The notes under the pieces are model-generated. The model was not told where the DNA came from. It did not search any database and was given only the letters and a program-made list of their open reading frames with translations. A DNA stretch of 64,000 nucleotides, taken from NCBI RefSeq assembly GCF_900109145.1, contig NZ_FNYY01000018.1, positions 1-64,000 on the forward strand. Reading direction: 5' to 3'. This document shows, piece after piece, positions 32,036 through 41,340 of this stretch. Position 1 is the first letter of the stretch; every line of letters starts with the position of its first letter. The stretch is from Marinovum algicola (lineage in GTDB: Bacteria > Pseudomonadota > Alphaproteobacteria > Rhodobacterales > Rhodobacteraceae). A program made the translations under genes and the position numbers.

Positions 32036-32414
32036 GCAGGCGCGGCGGCGGCGGAGGTTGTCGATGACCTCGCTCATCGATGTGATTTTCCTGTTGCTGC
32101 TGTTCTTCATGCTGAGCTCGACCTTCACCCGGTTCGCCGAGATCGACCTTGCCACCGGAGGCGCCGGCTCTACCCCCGATGCCACCCGCCCGCTTTTCCT
32201 GCGCCTGTCGCCCGTCGCTTTGTCGCTCAACGGCAGGCCGCAGGACCTCTCCACGCTGCCCGGCTTGCTGCGCGACAATCAGCCGGAGGCGGCGGCAGAG
32301 CTGCCGGTGCTGGTCGCGCTCGACGGCGCGGTCACGGCGCAGCGGCTGACCGATCTTCTGGCTGTGCTGCGGCGGGTGCCCGGGGCCCGAGTGACCGTGC
32401 TGGGGGCGTCATGA
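32028..32414 (+). CDS. exbD: ExbD-family protein with the conserved membrane aspartate
   Basis: The product has 128 residues: a basic N terminus (MLRQARRRRRLSMTS), one membrane segment (LIDVIFLLLLFFML) that keeps the functional aspartate, and a periplasmic domain. The ATG at 32028 overlaps the end of exbB; the open frame upstream is a shadow of exbB. It is the first of two ExbD genes in a row and overlaps the second by four bases. Confidence 0.85.
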   Translation: MLRQARRRRRLSMTSLIDVIFLLLLFFMLSSTFTRFAEIDLATGGAGSTPDATRPLFLRLSPVALSLNGRPQDLSTLPGLLRDNQPEAAAELPVLVALDGAVTAQRLTDLLAVLRRVPGARVTVLGAS

Positions 32415-32800
32415 TCCGCCTCGCCCGTCCCCGTCGGCCCCGCGAACCCACCATCGCGCTGATCAACATCGTCTTTCTGATGCTGATCTTTTTCCTTGTC
32501 GCCGGCACCCTGGCCCGTCCGCTCGACCCCGGGCTGACCTTGGTGCGCACCGCCGATCTCGAAGGCCGCGCCCCGGCCGACGCGCTGGTGATCCATGCCG
32601 ACGGGCGCCTGTCCTGGCAGGGCATCCCCGTCGCCAGCCCATCCGCCTTTCTTGCCGATCTGCCGCAGGAAATGCGGCCCGTCGCCCGTCTCCTGCCAGA
32701 CCGCGACCTGCCGGCGGCAAATCTGGTCGCACTGGGCCGCGCCGTGCAGGCGGCCGGCGCGGCCCGGGTGGTGATCGTCACCGAACGGGGGCTGGAATGA
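32411..32800 (+). CDS. Second ExbD-family protein, membrane aspartate replaced by asparagine
   Basis: The product has 129 residues with the ExbD layout. At the position of the essential membrane aspartate it reads ALINIVFLMLIFFLV, where the neighbour has SLIDVIFLLLLFFML, so Asp is replaced by Asn. ExbD works as a dimer inside the ExbB ring, so a mixed dimer with one proton-binding aspartate is a likely arrangement. It is coupled to both neighbours by four-base overlaps. Confidence 0.82.
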   Translation: MIRLARPRRPREPTIALINIVFLMLIFFLVAGTLARPLDPGLTLVRTADLEGRAPADALVIHADGRLSWQGIPVASPSAFLADLPQEMRPVARLLPDRDLPAANLVALGRAVQAAGAARVVIVTERGLE

Positions 32801-33735
32801 TCGCCTCGTCGCCGCTGATCAAGGCGCTGGCCTGTTGCGGCGCGGTGGCGGCGCATGCGGCGCTGGCGGTCGTGTTGCTGCCAGAGCCCCCCCTCGCGAC
32901 CGAAGGCGCCGGCGGCGTGGCCGAGGTGCGGCTGGGCACCGCCTTTGCCGACGTCAGCGCCGGCACCTTACAGGCCAGACCCGCCACCGCCGCCGCCCGC
33001 CCGGCCACCCGCACCAAGGCCCGGCAATTGGCCCCACCGCCGGAGATCGCCAAGGCCAAGACGCCGCCCCGCGCGAGCTCGACACCCCCGGCGGCAAGGG
33101 CTCTGCCAGCCGCGCCGTCCCCCGCGGCCCCCGAGCCCTTGCGGACCGCCACCCCAAGCATGGCGGCGCCCCCCGCCGCACCGGCGGCCGAGGCGCCACG
33201 ACCCACCGTCGTGCCGGATGCGCCACCACAGGAAACCGTGGTGGCCACCGACCCCGACAGCGCCCGGCCCCGCCGCAGCCTGCGGCCCCGGCAACGCAGC
33301 ACCGCCTTCGAAGCCGAGCATCGGGCCGAGCCGCGCCGCGACGCCCGGCAACCGGCCCGGGCCGCGCCGCCCAAGGCCGGCGGCCCGCCAAAGCGCGCCG
33401 GCGCCGCCACCGGCACGGCAGGCGCCAAGGCACAGAGCAGCGGCCGCGGCCAAAAAAGCCCCACGGCGGGCAATGCGGCGGCCAGCAATTATCCCGGACA
33501 GGTGATGCGCCGCGTGGCGCAGGTCGGTCGGGTCAGGGCAAACGCCAGCGGCGCGGCGGTGGTCGCCTTCACCATTTCCTCCAGCGGCAGGCTGGCGGCG
33601 CTGTCGCTGGCAAAGAGTTCCGGCAACGCCGATCTCGACCGTGCCGCCCTGCGCCAGATCCGCCGCGCCGTGCCGTTTCCGAAACCGCCCGCCGGGGCGC
33701 AGCGCAGCTTCAGGATCACCATTCAGGGTCGGTAG
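32797..33735 (+). CDS. tonB: TonB-family energy transducer
   Basis: The product has 312 residues: one N-terminal membrane segment (KALACCGAVAAHAALAVVLL), a long alanine/proline/arginine-rich periplasmic spacer (about 40-225), and a C-terminal TonB domain (NYPGQVMRRVAQVGRVRANA, then GNADLDRAALRQIRRAVPFP). It carries energy from ExbB/ExbD to outer-membrane receptors. No TonB-dependent receptor gene lies in the window, so partners are elsewhere. Confidence 0.87.
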   Translation: MIASSPLIKALACCGAVAAHAALAVVLLPEPPLATEGAGGVAEVRLGTAFADVSAGTLQARPATAAARPATRTKARQLAPPPEIAKAKTPPRASSTPPAARALPAAPSPAAPEPLRTATPSMAAPPAAPAAEAPRPTVVPDAPPQETVVATDPDSARPRRSLRPRQRSTAFEAEHRAEPRRDARQPARAAPPKAGGPPKRAGAATGTAGAKAQSSGRGQKSPTAGNAAASNYPGQVMRRVAQVGRVRANASGAAVVAFTISSSGRLAALSLAKSSGNADLDRAALRQIRRAVPFPKPPAGAQRSFRITIQGR

Positions 33736-33741
33736 ACCCGC

Positions 33742-34485
33742 TCAGCCGGTGCCGAGGAAATCGGGATAGAGCATCGCCGACATCCGCCGCCGGGCCAAAT
33801 CGGCATCGCCATCGCGGATCGCCAGCGCGGCGGCCACATGCGGTACCCCAAGATTGGCGCCATAGCGGATCCGGGTCTCGCCATGGTCATAAGCAACCTG
33901 GATCATCGCCACGATTGTCGGGCTCAACTGGCGCATCATCAGGTTGCCGGTGGCCGCGATCACCGCAGTGTGAAACCGGCAATCGGCGGCAAAGAGCAGC
34001 GCAACCTCGCCCCGTGCCTGGGCAAAGGCCTCGGCCGCCTCGAGGATCGCGCGGCGCTGCGCCGGGCTGGCCCTGACAGCCGCCAGCGCCGCCGCCTCGG
34101 GCTCGATCATCCGGCGCAGCTCCATCGCCTCGACAAAGATCGCCTGAAACCTCGGGTGCGCCGGCTCATGCCAGGCCAGGACATCCGGGTCCAGCAGGTT
34201 CCAGTCATCCACCGGCTGCACCCGCGTGCCATAACGCCGCGCGGTCCGCACCAGGCTCTTGCCCGACAGCACCTTGATCGCGTCGCGCACCGTGGTGCGG
34301 CTCACCCCGAGCGACGCCGCAAGCTGATCCTCCTTGGGGATCACCTCGCCCACCGCATAAAACCCATTGGCGATGCGCCGGCCAAGCGTCTCGACGATCT
34401 CGCGCGTGGTGCCGGTGGGCAGCGACGAGCGGATGCCGGGCCGGTCCAGCATCGCGGCCGCGGCGCGCTTCTCACTCAGCTGCAT
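33742..34485 (-). CDS. GntR-family regulator, FadR/FCD subfamily
   Basis: The product has 247 residues: winged helix near residues 25-90 (VIPKEDQLAASLGVSRTTVR, DAIKVLSGKSLV) and an FCD ligand domain (EPEAAALAAVRASP, DCRFHTAVIAATGN) with the metal-binding histidines expected of this group. It resembles regulators of sugar-acid catabolism. It is divergent from the transaldolase gene across a 314-base gap that holds a LacI-like operator, and convergent with tonB. Confidence 0.85.
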   Translation of the reverse strand: MQLSEKRAAAAMLDRPGIRSSLPTGTTREIVETLGRRIANGFYAVGEVIPKEDQLAASLGVSRTTVRDAIKVLSGKSLVRTARRYGTRVQPVDDWNLLDPDVLAWHEPAHPRFQAIFVEAMELRRMIEPEAAALAAVRASPAQRRAILEAAEAFAQARGEVALLFAADCRFHTAVIAATGNLMMRQLSPTIVAMIQVAYDHGETRIRYGANLGVPHVAAALAIRDGDADLARRRMSAMLYPDFLGTG

Positions 34486-34573
34486 GTCCGGCCCCCCGGC
34501 GCGCGCGCCGCGCCCGCGCAGGGCGGCGGATCGAAGAAACTCAAATGAGGGTCAGGCACGAGGGCGATCCTAT

Positions 34574-34587
34574 TGTTAGCGCTGCCA
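34574..34587. promoter_or_regulatory. Sugar-regulator operator candidate in the GntR-transaldolase gap
   Basis: TGTTAGCGCTGCCA is a near-palindrome centred on GC-rich AGCGCT, the core of many LacI-type and some GntR operators in alphaproteobacteria. A wider inverted repeat, GTTAGCGC (34575-34582) and GCGCTATAAC (34589-34598), surrounds it. A possible -35 box TTGACA is at 34666-34671. The rest of the 34486-34799 gap shows no convincing gene. Confidence 0.4.
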
Positions 34588-34799
34588 TGCGCTATAACAC
34601 GGCCTCCGGGCCGATCACCGATCGCGATACAGGACACATAAATTTCAGGCGCGTGCGTTCTATTTTTGACACGCGTCATTTTTTCGCGACGGGTGTTCTT
34701 GCCCCGCAGCCGCAGATCTGCATTTCGCCAGGCTGCAAGATGCGCTAGGTCACGCGGGACAGCGCCACGCGGCGCAGAATGTTCATCAGGAGACACAGA

Positions 34800-35750
34800 A
34801 TGACCAGCGTTTTGGACCAGCTCAGGAAGATGACCACCGTGGTCGCCGACACCGGCGACGTGGAGGCGGTAAAGACCTGGGAGCCGGTGGATTGCACCAC
34901 CAACCCCTCGCTCGTGCTCAACGCGCTGAGCGATCCCGGCTCCGAAGCGCTGGTGCGCGAAGAAATCGAAGCGGGCCGCAAGGCCGGTCTTTCGGCCGAA
35001 GCGGTGGCCGACAAGCTGACCGTCGCGATCGGCGCCCGACTGACCGAGCTGGTGCCGGGCCGGGTGAGCACCGAGGTCGATGCCTGCCTGTCGTTCGACA
35101 CCGAGGCCTCGGTCAAGCGCGCCCACGAGATCATCGCCGATTACGAGGCGCGCGGCATTGGCAAGGAACGCATCCTGATCAAGCTGGCTTCAACCTGGGA
35201 GGGCATTCGCGCCGCCGAGACACTTCAAAAGGAAGGTATCGACTGCAACCTGACGCTGCTCTTCTGCATGGCGCAGGCGGTGGCCTGTGCCGATGCCGGC
35301 GCCTTTCTGATCTCACCCTTCGTCGGGCGGATCACCGATTGGTACAAGAAGGCCGAGGGCCGCGACAGCTACAAGCCCGAAGAGGATCCAGGCGTGAAAT
35401 CGGTCCGCGCCATCTACGATTACTACAAGTCGAACGGCATCGAGACGGTGGTCATGGGCGCGTCTTTCCGCAATGTCGGCCAGATCAAGGCGCTGGCGGG
35501 CTGCGATAACCTGACGATTGCTCCGGCGCTGCTCGACGAGCTCGACCGTGACGAGGCCGAACTTCCGCGCATCCTGTCGCCCGACAATGCCAGCGGCCTG
35601 GCGACGGTGACCATGGATGAGGCCATCTTCCGCTGGGAGCTTAACGCCGATGCCATGGCAACCGAAAAGCTTGCCGAAGGCATCCGCAAGTTCGATGTCG
35701 ACCACAAGAAGCTGATCAAACTGGTCTCGGAACGGCTGAACGCGGCCTGA
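34800..35750 (+). CDS. tal: Transaldolase
   Basis: The product has 316 residues, starting [20 protein letters not shown] at 34800 after CAGGAGAC. TalB-type motifs: [12 protein letters not shown] near residue 30, active-site lysine in [12 protein letters not shown] (about 130), [19 protein letters not shown], and [14 protein letters not shown]. This is the long TalB form, not the short TalC form. It interconverts pentose-phosphate-pathway sugars in the cytoplasm and could serve the polyol operon that follows. Confidence 0.93.
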   Translation: MTSVLDQLRKMTTVVADTGDVEAVKTWEPVDCTTNPSLVLNALSDPGSEALVREEIEAGRKAGLSAEAVADKLTVAIGARLTELVPGRVSTEVDACLSFDTEASVKRAHEIIADYEARGIGKERILIKLASTWEGIRAAETLQKEGIDCNLTLLFCMAQAVACADAGAFLISPFVGRITDWYKKAEGRDSYKPEEDPGVKSVRAIYDYYKSNGIETVVMGASFRNVGQIKALAGCDNLTIAPALLDELDRDEAELPRILSPDNASGLATVTMDEAIFRWELNADAMATEKLAEGIRKFDVDHKKLIKLVSERLNAA

Positions 35751-35843
35751 CCGGGCCGATCCCACTTGACGCGCGCATGAGTCTAACTTCTTGACCGGGA
35801 GGTTTCGCCGACCTACCGTAAGAAAAATCCTATCGCGCGCAAA

Positions 35844-35868
35844 GAAATGGCCCACAGCGGGCCATTTC
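35844..35868 (+). terminator. Terminator-like hairpin after transaldolase
   Basis: GAAATGGCCC (35844-35853) pairs perfectly with GGGCCATTTC (35859-35868) around a five-base loop, 94 bases after the transaldolase stop and before the LacI gene. The stem ends in a TTT run. Confidence 0.6.
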
Positions 35869-35919
35869 ACCGTTTGACACCGGTCACGGCACCGCGCGCC
35901 CAAAAAGAAAGAACACCGT

Positions 35920-36951
35920 ATGGCGGGGCGCAAAATCAGGAACATGGAGGAATTTGCCGAGGTCAGCGGCATTTCAAGGCCGACGGTTTCAAAGTATTTC
36001 CACGATCCCGGCAGCGTCCGAAAATCGACAAGGGCGCGGATCGAAGAGGCGCTCGAACGCTACGAATACCGCCCCAACATCTTTGCAATGAACCAGAACC
36101 GGCGGCTGACCAAGAACATCGGCATCGTCGTGCCCTATCTGGCCGATCCGTTCTTTGCCGAAATCGCCCGCAATCTCGAACGGCGCTGCATCGACGCCGG
36201 ATTCTTTCCGCTGCTGTTCAGCTCGCACGGCGAACAGGCGCAGGAAAATGCCATTCTCGATTCCCTGCGGCTTCTGAAACCGGCCGGCGTGCTGCTGGCG
36301 GCGCTGGGCCGGCCGTCGGATCACGACCATATCAAACGCTTCTGCGCCGATGTCCCGACGGTCCTCTTCGACAGCTATCTGGATGCCACCGGCGCCGCCT
36401 TTGTCGGCTCCGACCACGCCCAGGTTCTGCGATTGATGGTGGATTATCTGTGCCGTAGCGGCCAGCCGCCGGTGTATTTCGAGATGCGGAACCCGGTTAA
36501 CCCGAACGCCAACCGCCGCCGCGCCGGCTATGTCGCGGCGATGGAATCGCTTGGCCAGACGCCCGAGATCGTGCGCGTGGACGGCCAGGGCTGGAACTTC
36601 GAACAGATCGGCTTCGACGGCGGCGGCGCGTTGATCGAACGCGGCGGCTTTGCCACCGACACCGTGCTGTGCAACAACGACCGGCTGGCCATCGGCCTGA
36701 TTGCGGCCGCCTATGCCAAAGGCGTCAAGGTCGGCCGCGGCCCCGAGTGCACCCTGCGCATCGCCGGCATGGACGACCATCCTTTCTCCCAGTTCACCTG
36801 CCCGCCGATGACAACCATCGCGCAGGATTATGCCGCCATCGCCGACCGCAGCGTCGAAACCCTGTTCAACGTGATCGAGAACGGCGCGCTGACCGAGCCC
36901 CGCGCCGAAACACTTTTTGAAGGCCGACTGGTGATGCGCGACTCCGCCTGA
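35920..36951 (+). CDS. LacI-family regulator of the polyol operon
   Basis: The product has 343 residues, with the N-terminal LacI helix-turn-helix (MEEFAEVSGISRPTVSKYF, hinge near 60) and a periplasmic-binding-like effector domain (NIGIVVPYLADPFFAEIARN, VLCNNDRLAIGLIAAAYAKG, RIAGMDDHPFSQF). It stands directly upstream of the sorbitol/mannitol transport operon and probably represses it through the palindrome at 37001-37012. Confidence 0.87.
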   Translation: MAGRKIRNMEEFAEVSGISRPTVSKYFHDPGSVRKSTRARIEEALERYEYRPNIFAMNQNRRLTKNIGIVVPYLADPFFAEIARNLERRCIDAGFFPLLFSSHGEQAQENAILDSLRLLKPAGVLLAALGRPSDHDHIKRFCADVPTVLFDSYLDATGAAFVGSDHAQVLRLMVDYLCRSGQPPVYFEMRNPVNPNANRRRAGYVAAMESLGQTPEIVRVDGQGWNFEQIGFDGGGALIERGGFATDTVLCNNDRLAIGLIAAAYAKGVKVGRGPECTLRIAGMDDHPFSQFTCPPMTTIAQDYAAIADRSVETLFNVIENGALTEPRAETLFEGRLVMRDSA

Positions 36952-37000
36952 GATTGCCGCAGTGCAGAAAGTTCGCGCCGCGCCGCGGAAATTATAAAAG

Positions 37001-37026
37001 TTACGCGCGTAAAGTTTTTATTGACC
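37001..37026 (+). promoter_or_regulatory. LacI-type palindrome and -35 box before the polyol operon
   Basis: TTACGCGCGTAA (37001-37012) is a perfect 12-base palindrome with a CG centre, as LacI proteins prefer. TTGACC follows at 37021-37026 and TAGATG at 37045-37050 is spaced 18 bases away, so the operator lies just upstream of a plausible promoter. Confidence 0.5.
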
Positions 37027-37088
37027 GGGGAGAGCGAATCTGGCTAGATGACGTCACTGACATCCAAAAACCATGGGAGGAACATTGG

Positions 37089-38396
37089 ATGAAACTGACG
37101 AATGCACTCTTTGCAGCGTCTGCTCTGGTCTCCGTCACGGCGACGGCTGCCGCGGCCGCGACCTTGACAATCGCGACAGTGAACAACGGTGACATGATCC
37201 GCATGCAGGGTTACACCGACGACTTTACCGAAAAGACCGGCCACGAAGTCGAGTGGGTGACGCTGGAAGAGAACGTTCTTCGCCAGCGCGTGACCACCGA
37301 CATCACCGCCAAGGGCGGCCAGTTCGACATCATGACCATCGGCATGTACGAAACCCCGATCTGGGGTGCGAACGGTTGGCTGGTGCCGCTGGACGGCCTT
37401 TCGGAAGAATATGATGTCAACGACATCCTTCCCGCGATGCGCGATGGCCTGAGCCACGACGGCACGCTTTATGCGGCGCCGTTCTATGGCGAAAGCTCGA
37501 TGATCATGTACCGCAAGGACCTGATGGAAAAGGCCGGGCTGGAAATGCCGGAGGCCCCCACCTGGGAGTTCATCCGCGAAGCCGCCGCGGCGATGGATGA
37601 CGACGCCAACGACGTCAACGGCATCTGCCTGCGCGGCAAGGCCGGTTGGGGTGAAGGCGGTGCCTTTATCACCGTCACCGGCAACTCCTTCGGCGCCCGC
37701 TGGTTCGACGAAGAATGGGATCCGCAGTTCGATCAGCCGGAATGGAAAGAAGCGCTGACCTTCTTTACCAACCTGATGAACGACTACGGCCCGGCCGGCT
37801 ATGCCACCAACGGTTTCAACGAAAACCTGTCGCTGTTCCAGCAGGGCAAATGCGGCATGTGGATCGACGCCACCGTGGCGGCCTCTTTCGTGACCAACCC
37901 CGAGGACTCGGAAGTCGCCGATCAGGTCGGCTTTGCACTGGCCCCCAACAAGGACGGCGTCGAAAAGCGCGCCAACTGGCTCTGGGCCTGGGCGCTGGCG
38001 ATCCCGGCCGGCACCGACAACGAGGACGCGGCGAAGCAATTCATCGAATGGGCCACTTCGAAGGAATACATCGAGCTGGTGGCCGAAAACGAAGGCTGGG
38101 CCAACGTTCCCCCGGGTGCGCGGACCTCGCTCTACGAGACGCCCGAGTACCAGGAAGTGCCCTTCGCGAAAATGACGCTGGACTCGATCAACGCGGCGGA
38201 CCCCAAGAACCCGACCGTTGATCCGGTGCCCTATGTCGGCGTCCAGTTCGTCGCCATCCCCGAGTTTGCCGGCCTCGCAAGCCAGGTGAGCCAGGAGTTC
38301 TCGGCGGTCTACGCCGGTCAGCAATCGGTCGACGAAGCGCTCGAGAAAGCGCAGGCGATCGCAGAAGAAGAAATGGAAGCCGCCGGCTACCGCTGA
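37089..38396 (+). CDS. smoE: Polyol-binding protein of the sorbitol/mannitol ABC importer
   Basis: The product has 435 residues, starting MKLTNALFAASALVSVTATA at 37089 after GGGAGGAAC. A Sec signal peptide ends near AAAAA before TLTIATVNNGD. The mature protein follows the polyol-binding pattern (RMQGYTDDFTEKTGHEVEWV, TIGMYETPIWGANGWLVPLD). Gene order with two permeases, an ATPase, a short-chain dehydrogenase and mannitol dehydrogenase matches smoEFGK-smoS-mtlK of Rhodobacter sphaeroides. It binds sorbitol, mannitol or a related polyol in the periplasm. Confidence 0.88.
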   Translation: MKLTNALFAASALVSVTATAAAAATLTIATVNNGDMIRMQGYTDDFTEKTGHEVEWVTLEENVLRQRVTTDITAKGGQFDIMTIGMYETPIWGANGWLVPLDGLSEEYDVNDILPAMRDGLSHDGTLYAAPFYGESSMIMYRKDLMEKAGLEMPEAPTWEFIREAAAAMDDDANDVNGICLRGKAGWGEGGAFITVTGNSFGARWFDEEWDPQFDQPEWKEALTFFTNLMNDYGPAGYATNGFNENLSLFQQGKCGMWIDATVAASFVTNPEDSEVADQVGFALAPNKDGVEKRANWLWAWALAIPAGTDNEDAAKQFIEWATSKEYIELVAENEGWANVPPGARTSLYETPEYQEVPFAKMTLDSINAADPKNPTVDPVPYVGVQFVAIPEFAGLASQVSQEFSAVYAGQQSVDEALEKAQAIAEEEMEAAGYR

Positions 38397-38413
38397 GGCA
38401 TCCTCCCAAGGGT

Positions 38414-38437
38414 CGGGGGGTGGCAATCCACCCCCCG
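38414..38437 (+). terminator. Hairpin between smoE and smoF
   Basis: CGGGGGGTGG (38414-38423) pairs perfectly with CCACCCCCCG (38428-38437) around CAAT, 17 bases after the binding-protein stop, followed by GTTCTCGTT. It probably limits read-through so that binding protein is made in excess. Confidence 0.6.
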
Positions 38438-38516
38438 GTTCTCGTTATACGTGTTACCCTCCCCAGTATTAACCGTGTTTGACATGCAACTTGCGTGAAC
38501 AGAGAGGATATGTGTC

Positions 38517-39383
38517 ATGGCGACCCAGCATTCCCGATCCGCAGCGCGTTTCATGATGGCACCGGCCGTAGTCCTGCTTCTTGGCTGGATGCTCGTGCCG
38601 CTGCTCATGACGCTCTACTTTTCGTTCAAGACCTACCTGCCGTTGCGCGGTGGCGACCTTGGGTGGACCGGCTTTGACAACTACGTCAGGTTCGTGTCCT
38701 CGTCGGCCTTCTGGCCGTCGATCCAGGCGACGCTGATCATCGTCGGCGGTGCATTGATCATCACGGTCGGCTTCGGCGTCCTGCTGGGCATCCTTCTGAA
38801 CCAGCCGATGTGGGGCCAGGGCGTCGTCCGCATTCTCGTGATCGCGCCGTTCTTTGTCATGCCCACGGTCTCGGCTCTGGTCTGGAAGAACATGTTCATG
38901 GACCCCACCAACGGCCTGCTGGCGCATCTCTGGCGCTTCTTCGGGGCCGATCCGGTGGTCTGGCTGTCGGACGCCTCGCTGTTCTCGATCATCCTGATCG
39001 TGTCCTGGCAATGGCTGCCCTTCGCCACGCTGATCCTGCTGACCGCGATCCAGTCGTTGGACGGCGAGCAGCTGGAAGCCTCGGAAATGGACGGCGCGCC
39101 GGTGCTGAAACGCTTCTGGTACATCGTGCTGCCGCACCTGAGCCGGGCGATCACCATCGTCATCCTGATCGAGACCATCTTCCTGCTGTCGATCTTCGCC
39201 GAAATCCTCGTGACCACCGGCGGCGCCTTCGGCACCCGCACCCTGACCTACCTGATCTTCCAGCGGGTGCTGGAAAGCCAGAACGTCGGCCTCGGGTCCG
39301 CGGGCGGTGTCTATGCCATCATTCTCGCCAATATCGTCGCCATCTTCCTGATGCGCATCGTGGGGAAGAATCTCGATGCCTGA
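38517..39383 (+). CDS. smoF: Polyol ABC importer permease SmoF
   Basis: A 288-residue inner-membrane protein with six predicted segments and the EAA loop EASEMDGAPVLKRFWYIVLP near residue 190. It is the MalF-type partner of the permease at 39493. The 109-base gap to the next gene is filled by two palindromes of the dispersed hairpin family. Confidence 0.87.
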   Translation: MATQHSRSAARFMMAPAVVLLLGWMLVPLLMTLYFSFKTYLPLRGGDLGWTGFDNYVRFVSSSAFWPSIQATLIIVGGALIITVGFGVLLGILLNQPMWGQGVVRILVIAPFFVMPTVSALVWKNMFMDPTNGLLAHLWRFFGADPVVWLSDASLFSIILIVSWQWLPFATLILLTAIQSLDGEQLEASEMDGAPVLKRFWYIVLPHLSRAITIVILIETIFLLSIFAEILVTTGGAFGTRTLTYLIFQRVLESQNVGLGSAGGVYAIILANIVAIFLMRIVGKNLDA

Positions 39384-39399
39384 GCAAGTGCAACGCCGC

Positions 39400-39478
39400 G
39401 TCCCGGGCCTGCCCCGGGACCTCACCCCCACCCCCGCCGACAGGCGTCACGCAAGAGGTCCCGGAGCAGGTCCGGGAC
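39400..39478. repeat. Two dispersed hairpins between the smoF and smoG permease genes
   Basis: GTCCCGGG (39400-39407) with CCCGGGAC (39413-39420), and GTCCCGGA (39458-39465) with TCCGGGAC (39471-39478). The arms match those at 181-201 near the left edge. They occupy the intergenic gap inside an operon, as REP-like elements often do. Confidence 0.55.
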
Positions 39479-39492
39479 GGGAGGACTGACAC

Positions 39493-40323
39493 ATGGCACG
39501 TGCCGTTACCAATCAACGCAAGGCGATCAACACCGCCGCAGCCTGGGCAGTGGGTCTGCTGATCTTCTTCCCGATCCTCTGGACCATCCTCACCAGCTTC
39601 AAGACCGAGGCCACGGCAATCGCCGATCCGCCGGTGTTCCTCGCCTTCGACTGGACGCTGGAGAATTATTCCGCCGTCATGGAGCGCTCGAACTACGCCC
39701 GCTTCCTGTGGAACTCGATCATCATCGCAGGCGGCTCGACCATCCTCGGCATCATCGTCGCGGTGCCGGCAGCCTGGTCGATGGCCTTCGTGCCCTCGAA
39801 ACGAACCAAGGACATCCTGCTCTGGATGCTCTCGACCAAGATGCTTCCGGCGGTCGGCGTGCTCTATCCGATCTACCTGATCTTCATCAAGCTGGGGATC
39901 CTCGACAGCCGCATCGGCCTGGTCATCGTCATCATGCTGATCAACCTGCCGATCATCGTCTGGATGCTCTACACCTACTTCAAGGAAATCCCCGTCGATA
40001 TCCTCGAAGCGGGCCGCATGGACGGCGCCAGCCTGAAGGACGAGATCATCTACATCCTCACCCCGATGGCCGTGCCCGGCATCGCCTCGACCCTGCTCCT
40101 GAACTTCATCCTCGCCTGGAACGAAGCCTTCTGGACGCTCAACCTGACCGCCGCGAAAGCCGCGCCGCTCACCGCCTTCATCGCCAGCTACTCCAGCCCC
40201 GAGGGTCTGTTCTACGCCAAGCTCAGCGCGGCATCGACCATGGCCATCGCGCCGATCCTCATCCTCGGCTGGTTCAGCCAGAAACAACTCGTCAGCGGCC
40301 TGACCTTCGGCGCAGTGAAATAA
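39493..40323 (+). CDS. smoG: Polyol ABC importer permease SmoG
   Basis: A 276-residue MalG-type permease with six predicted segments and the EAA loop DILEAGRMDGASLKDEIIYI near residue 175. It ends LVSGLTFGAVK, a common MalG-type C terminus. GGGAGGACTG lies before the ATG. It forms the pore with SmoF. Confidence 0.88.
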   Translation: MARAVTNQRKAINTAAAWAVGLLIFFPILWTILTSFKTEATAIADPPVFLAFDWTLENYSAVMERSNYARFLWNSIIIAGGSTILGIIVAVPAAWSMAFVPSKRTKDILLWMLSTKMLPAVGVLYPIYLIFIKLGILDSRIGLVIVIMLINLPIIVWMLYTYFKEIPVDILEAGRMDGASLKDEIIYILTPMAVPGIASTLLLNFILAWNEAFWTLNLTAAKAAPLTAFIASYSSPEGLFYAKLSAASTMAIAPILILGWFSQKQLVSGLTFGAVK

Positions 40324-40335
40324 GGACCTGAGATC

Positions 40336-41340
40336 ATGGGACAAATCAACCTTACTCAAGTGACCAAGAGCTTCGGCGACGTCAATGTCATCCCGCCCTT
40401 GGACCTCAACATCAACGATGGCGAGTTCACGGTCTTTGTCGGCCCCTCGGGCTGCGGCAAATCCACCCTGCTGCGGCTGATCGCCGGGCTCGAAGACATC
40501 ACCTCGGGCAAGATCGAGATCGACGGCCAGGACGCCACCGAACTGCCGCCCGCCAAACGCGGCCTGGCGATGGTTTTCCAATCCTATGCGCTCTATCCGC
40601 ACATGTCGGTGCGCAAGAACATCGCCTTTCCGATGAAAATGGCGGGCATGGACGAGGCCGAGCAGAAAAAGCGCATCGAGGCCGCGGCCAAGGCGCTGAA
40701 CCTGACCGACTACCTCGACCGGCGCCCCGGCCAGCTTTCGGGCGGCCAGCGTCAGCGGGTGGCCATCGGCCGGGCCATCGTGCGCGAGCCTTCGGCCTTC
40801 CTGTTCGACGAACCGCTGTCGAACCTCGACGCGGCGCTGCGGGTCGGGATGCGGCTGGAAATCTCCGAGATGCACAAGCGCCTCGCCACGACGATGATCT
40901 ATGTCACCCACGATCAGGTCGAAGCGATGACCATGGCCGACAAGATTGTGGTGCTTCAGGCCGGCGTGATCGAACAGGTGGGCAGCCCGCTGGAGCTCTA
41001 CCGCCGCCCGCGCAACAAGTTCGTCGCCGGTTTCATCGGCTCGCCCAAGATGAACCTGATCGAAGGCAAGCTGGCGTCGGAACACAGCGTCCACACCATC
41101 GGTATCCGCCCCGAGCATATCGACGTCTCGACCACCGAGGGCGCATGGCAGGGTACCGTCGGCGTGGCCGAGCACCTGGGGTCCGACACCTTCATCCACA
41201 TCCACGGCATTCCGGGCTGCGATCCGCTGACCGTGCGGGCCGGGGGGGATGTCGACGTGCGCCACGGCGACACCGTCTATCTGACGCCGCAGGCCCAGCA
41301 CATCCACAAATTCGGCGCCGACGGGCTTCGGCTGGACTGA
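40336..41340 (+). CDS. smoK: Polyol ABC importer ATP-binding protein SmoK
   Basis: The product has 334 residues. Walker [10 protein letters not shown] near residue 38, LSGGQ near 135, Walker B FLFDEP, THDQ H-loop, and a short C-terminal regulatory domain from about 235. It energises SmoF/SmoG. Its TGA overlaps the ATG of the dehydrogenase gene by one base. Confidence 0.9.
   Translation: MGQINLTQVTKSFGDVNVIPPLDLNINDGEFTVFVGPSGCGKSTLLRLIAGLEDITSGKIEIDGQDATELPPAKRGLAMVFQSYALYPHMSVRKNIAFPMKMAGMDEAEQKKRIEAAAKALNLTDYLDRRPGQLSGGQRQRVAIGRAIVREPSAFLFDEPLSNLDAALRVGMRLEISEMHKRLATTMIYVTHDQVEAMTMADKIVVLQAGVIEQVGSPLELYRRPRNKFVAGFIGSPKMNLIEGKLASEHSVHTIGIRPEHIDVSTTEGAWQGTVGVAEHLGSDTFIHIHGIPGCDPLTVRAGGDVDVRHGDTVYLTPQAQHIHKFGADGLRLD

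Noticed and set aside
28986-32278. Large open frames on the minus strand across 29663-32278 and 28986-29612
   Set aside because: They run opposite the L,D-transpeptidase, exbB and exbD genes or out of frame with GntR, with no domain signal.
34545-34748. 67-codon open frame in the GntR-transaldolase gap
   Set aside because: No ribosome-binding site or conserved motif; it runs through the operator-like palindrome and the promoter region.
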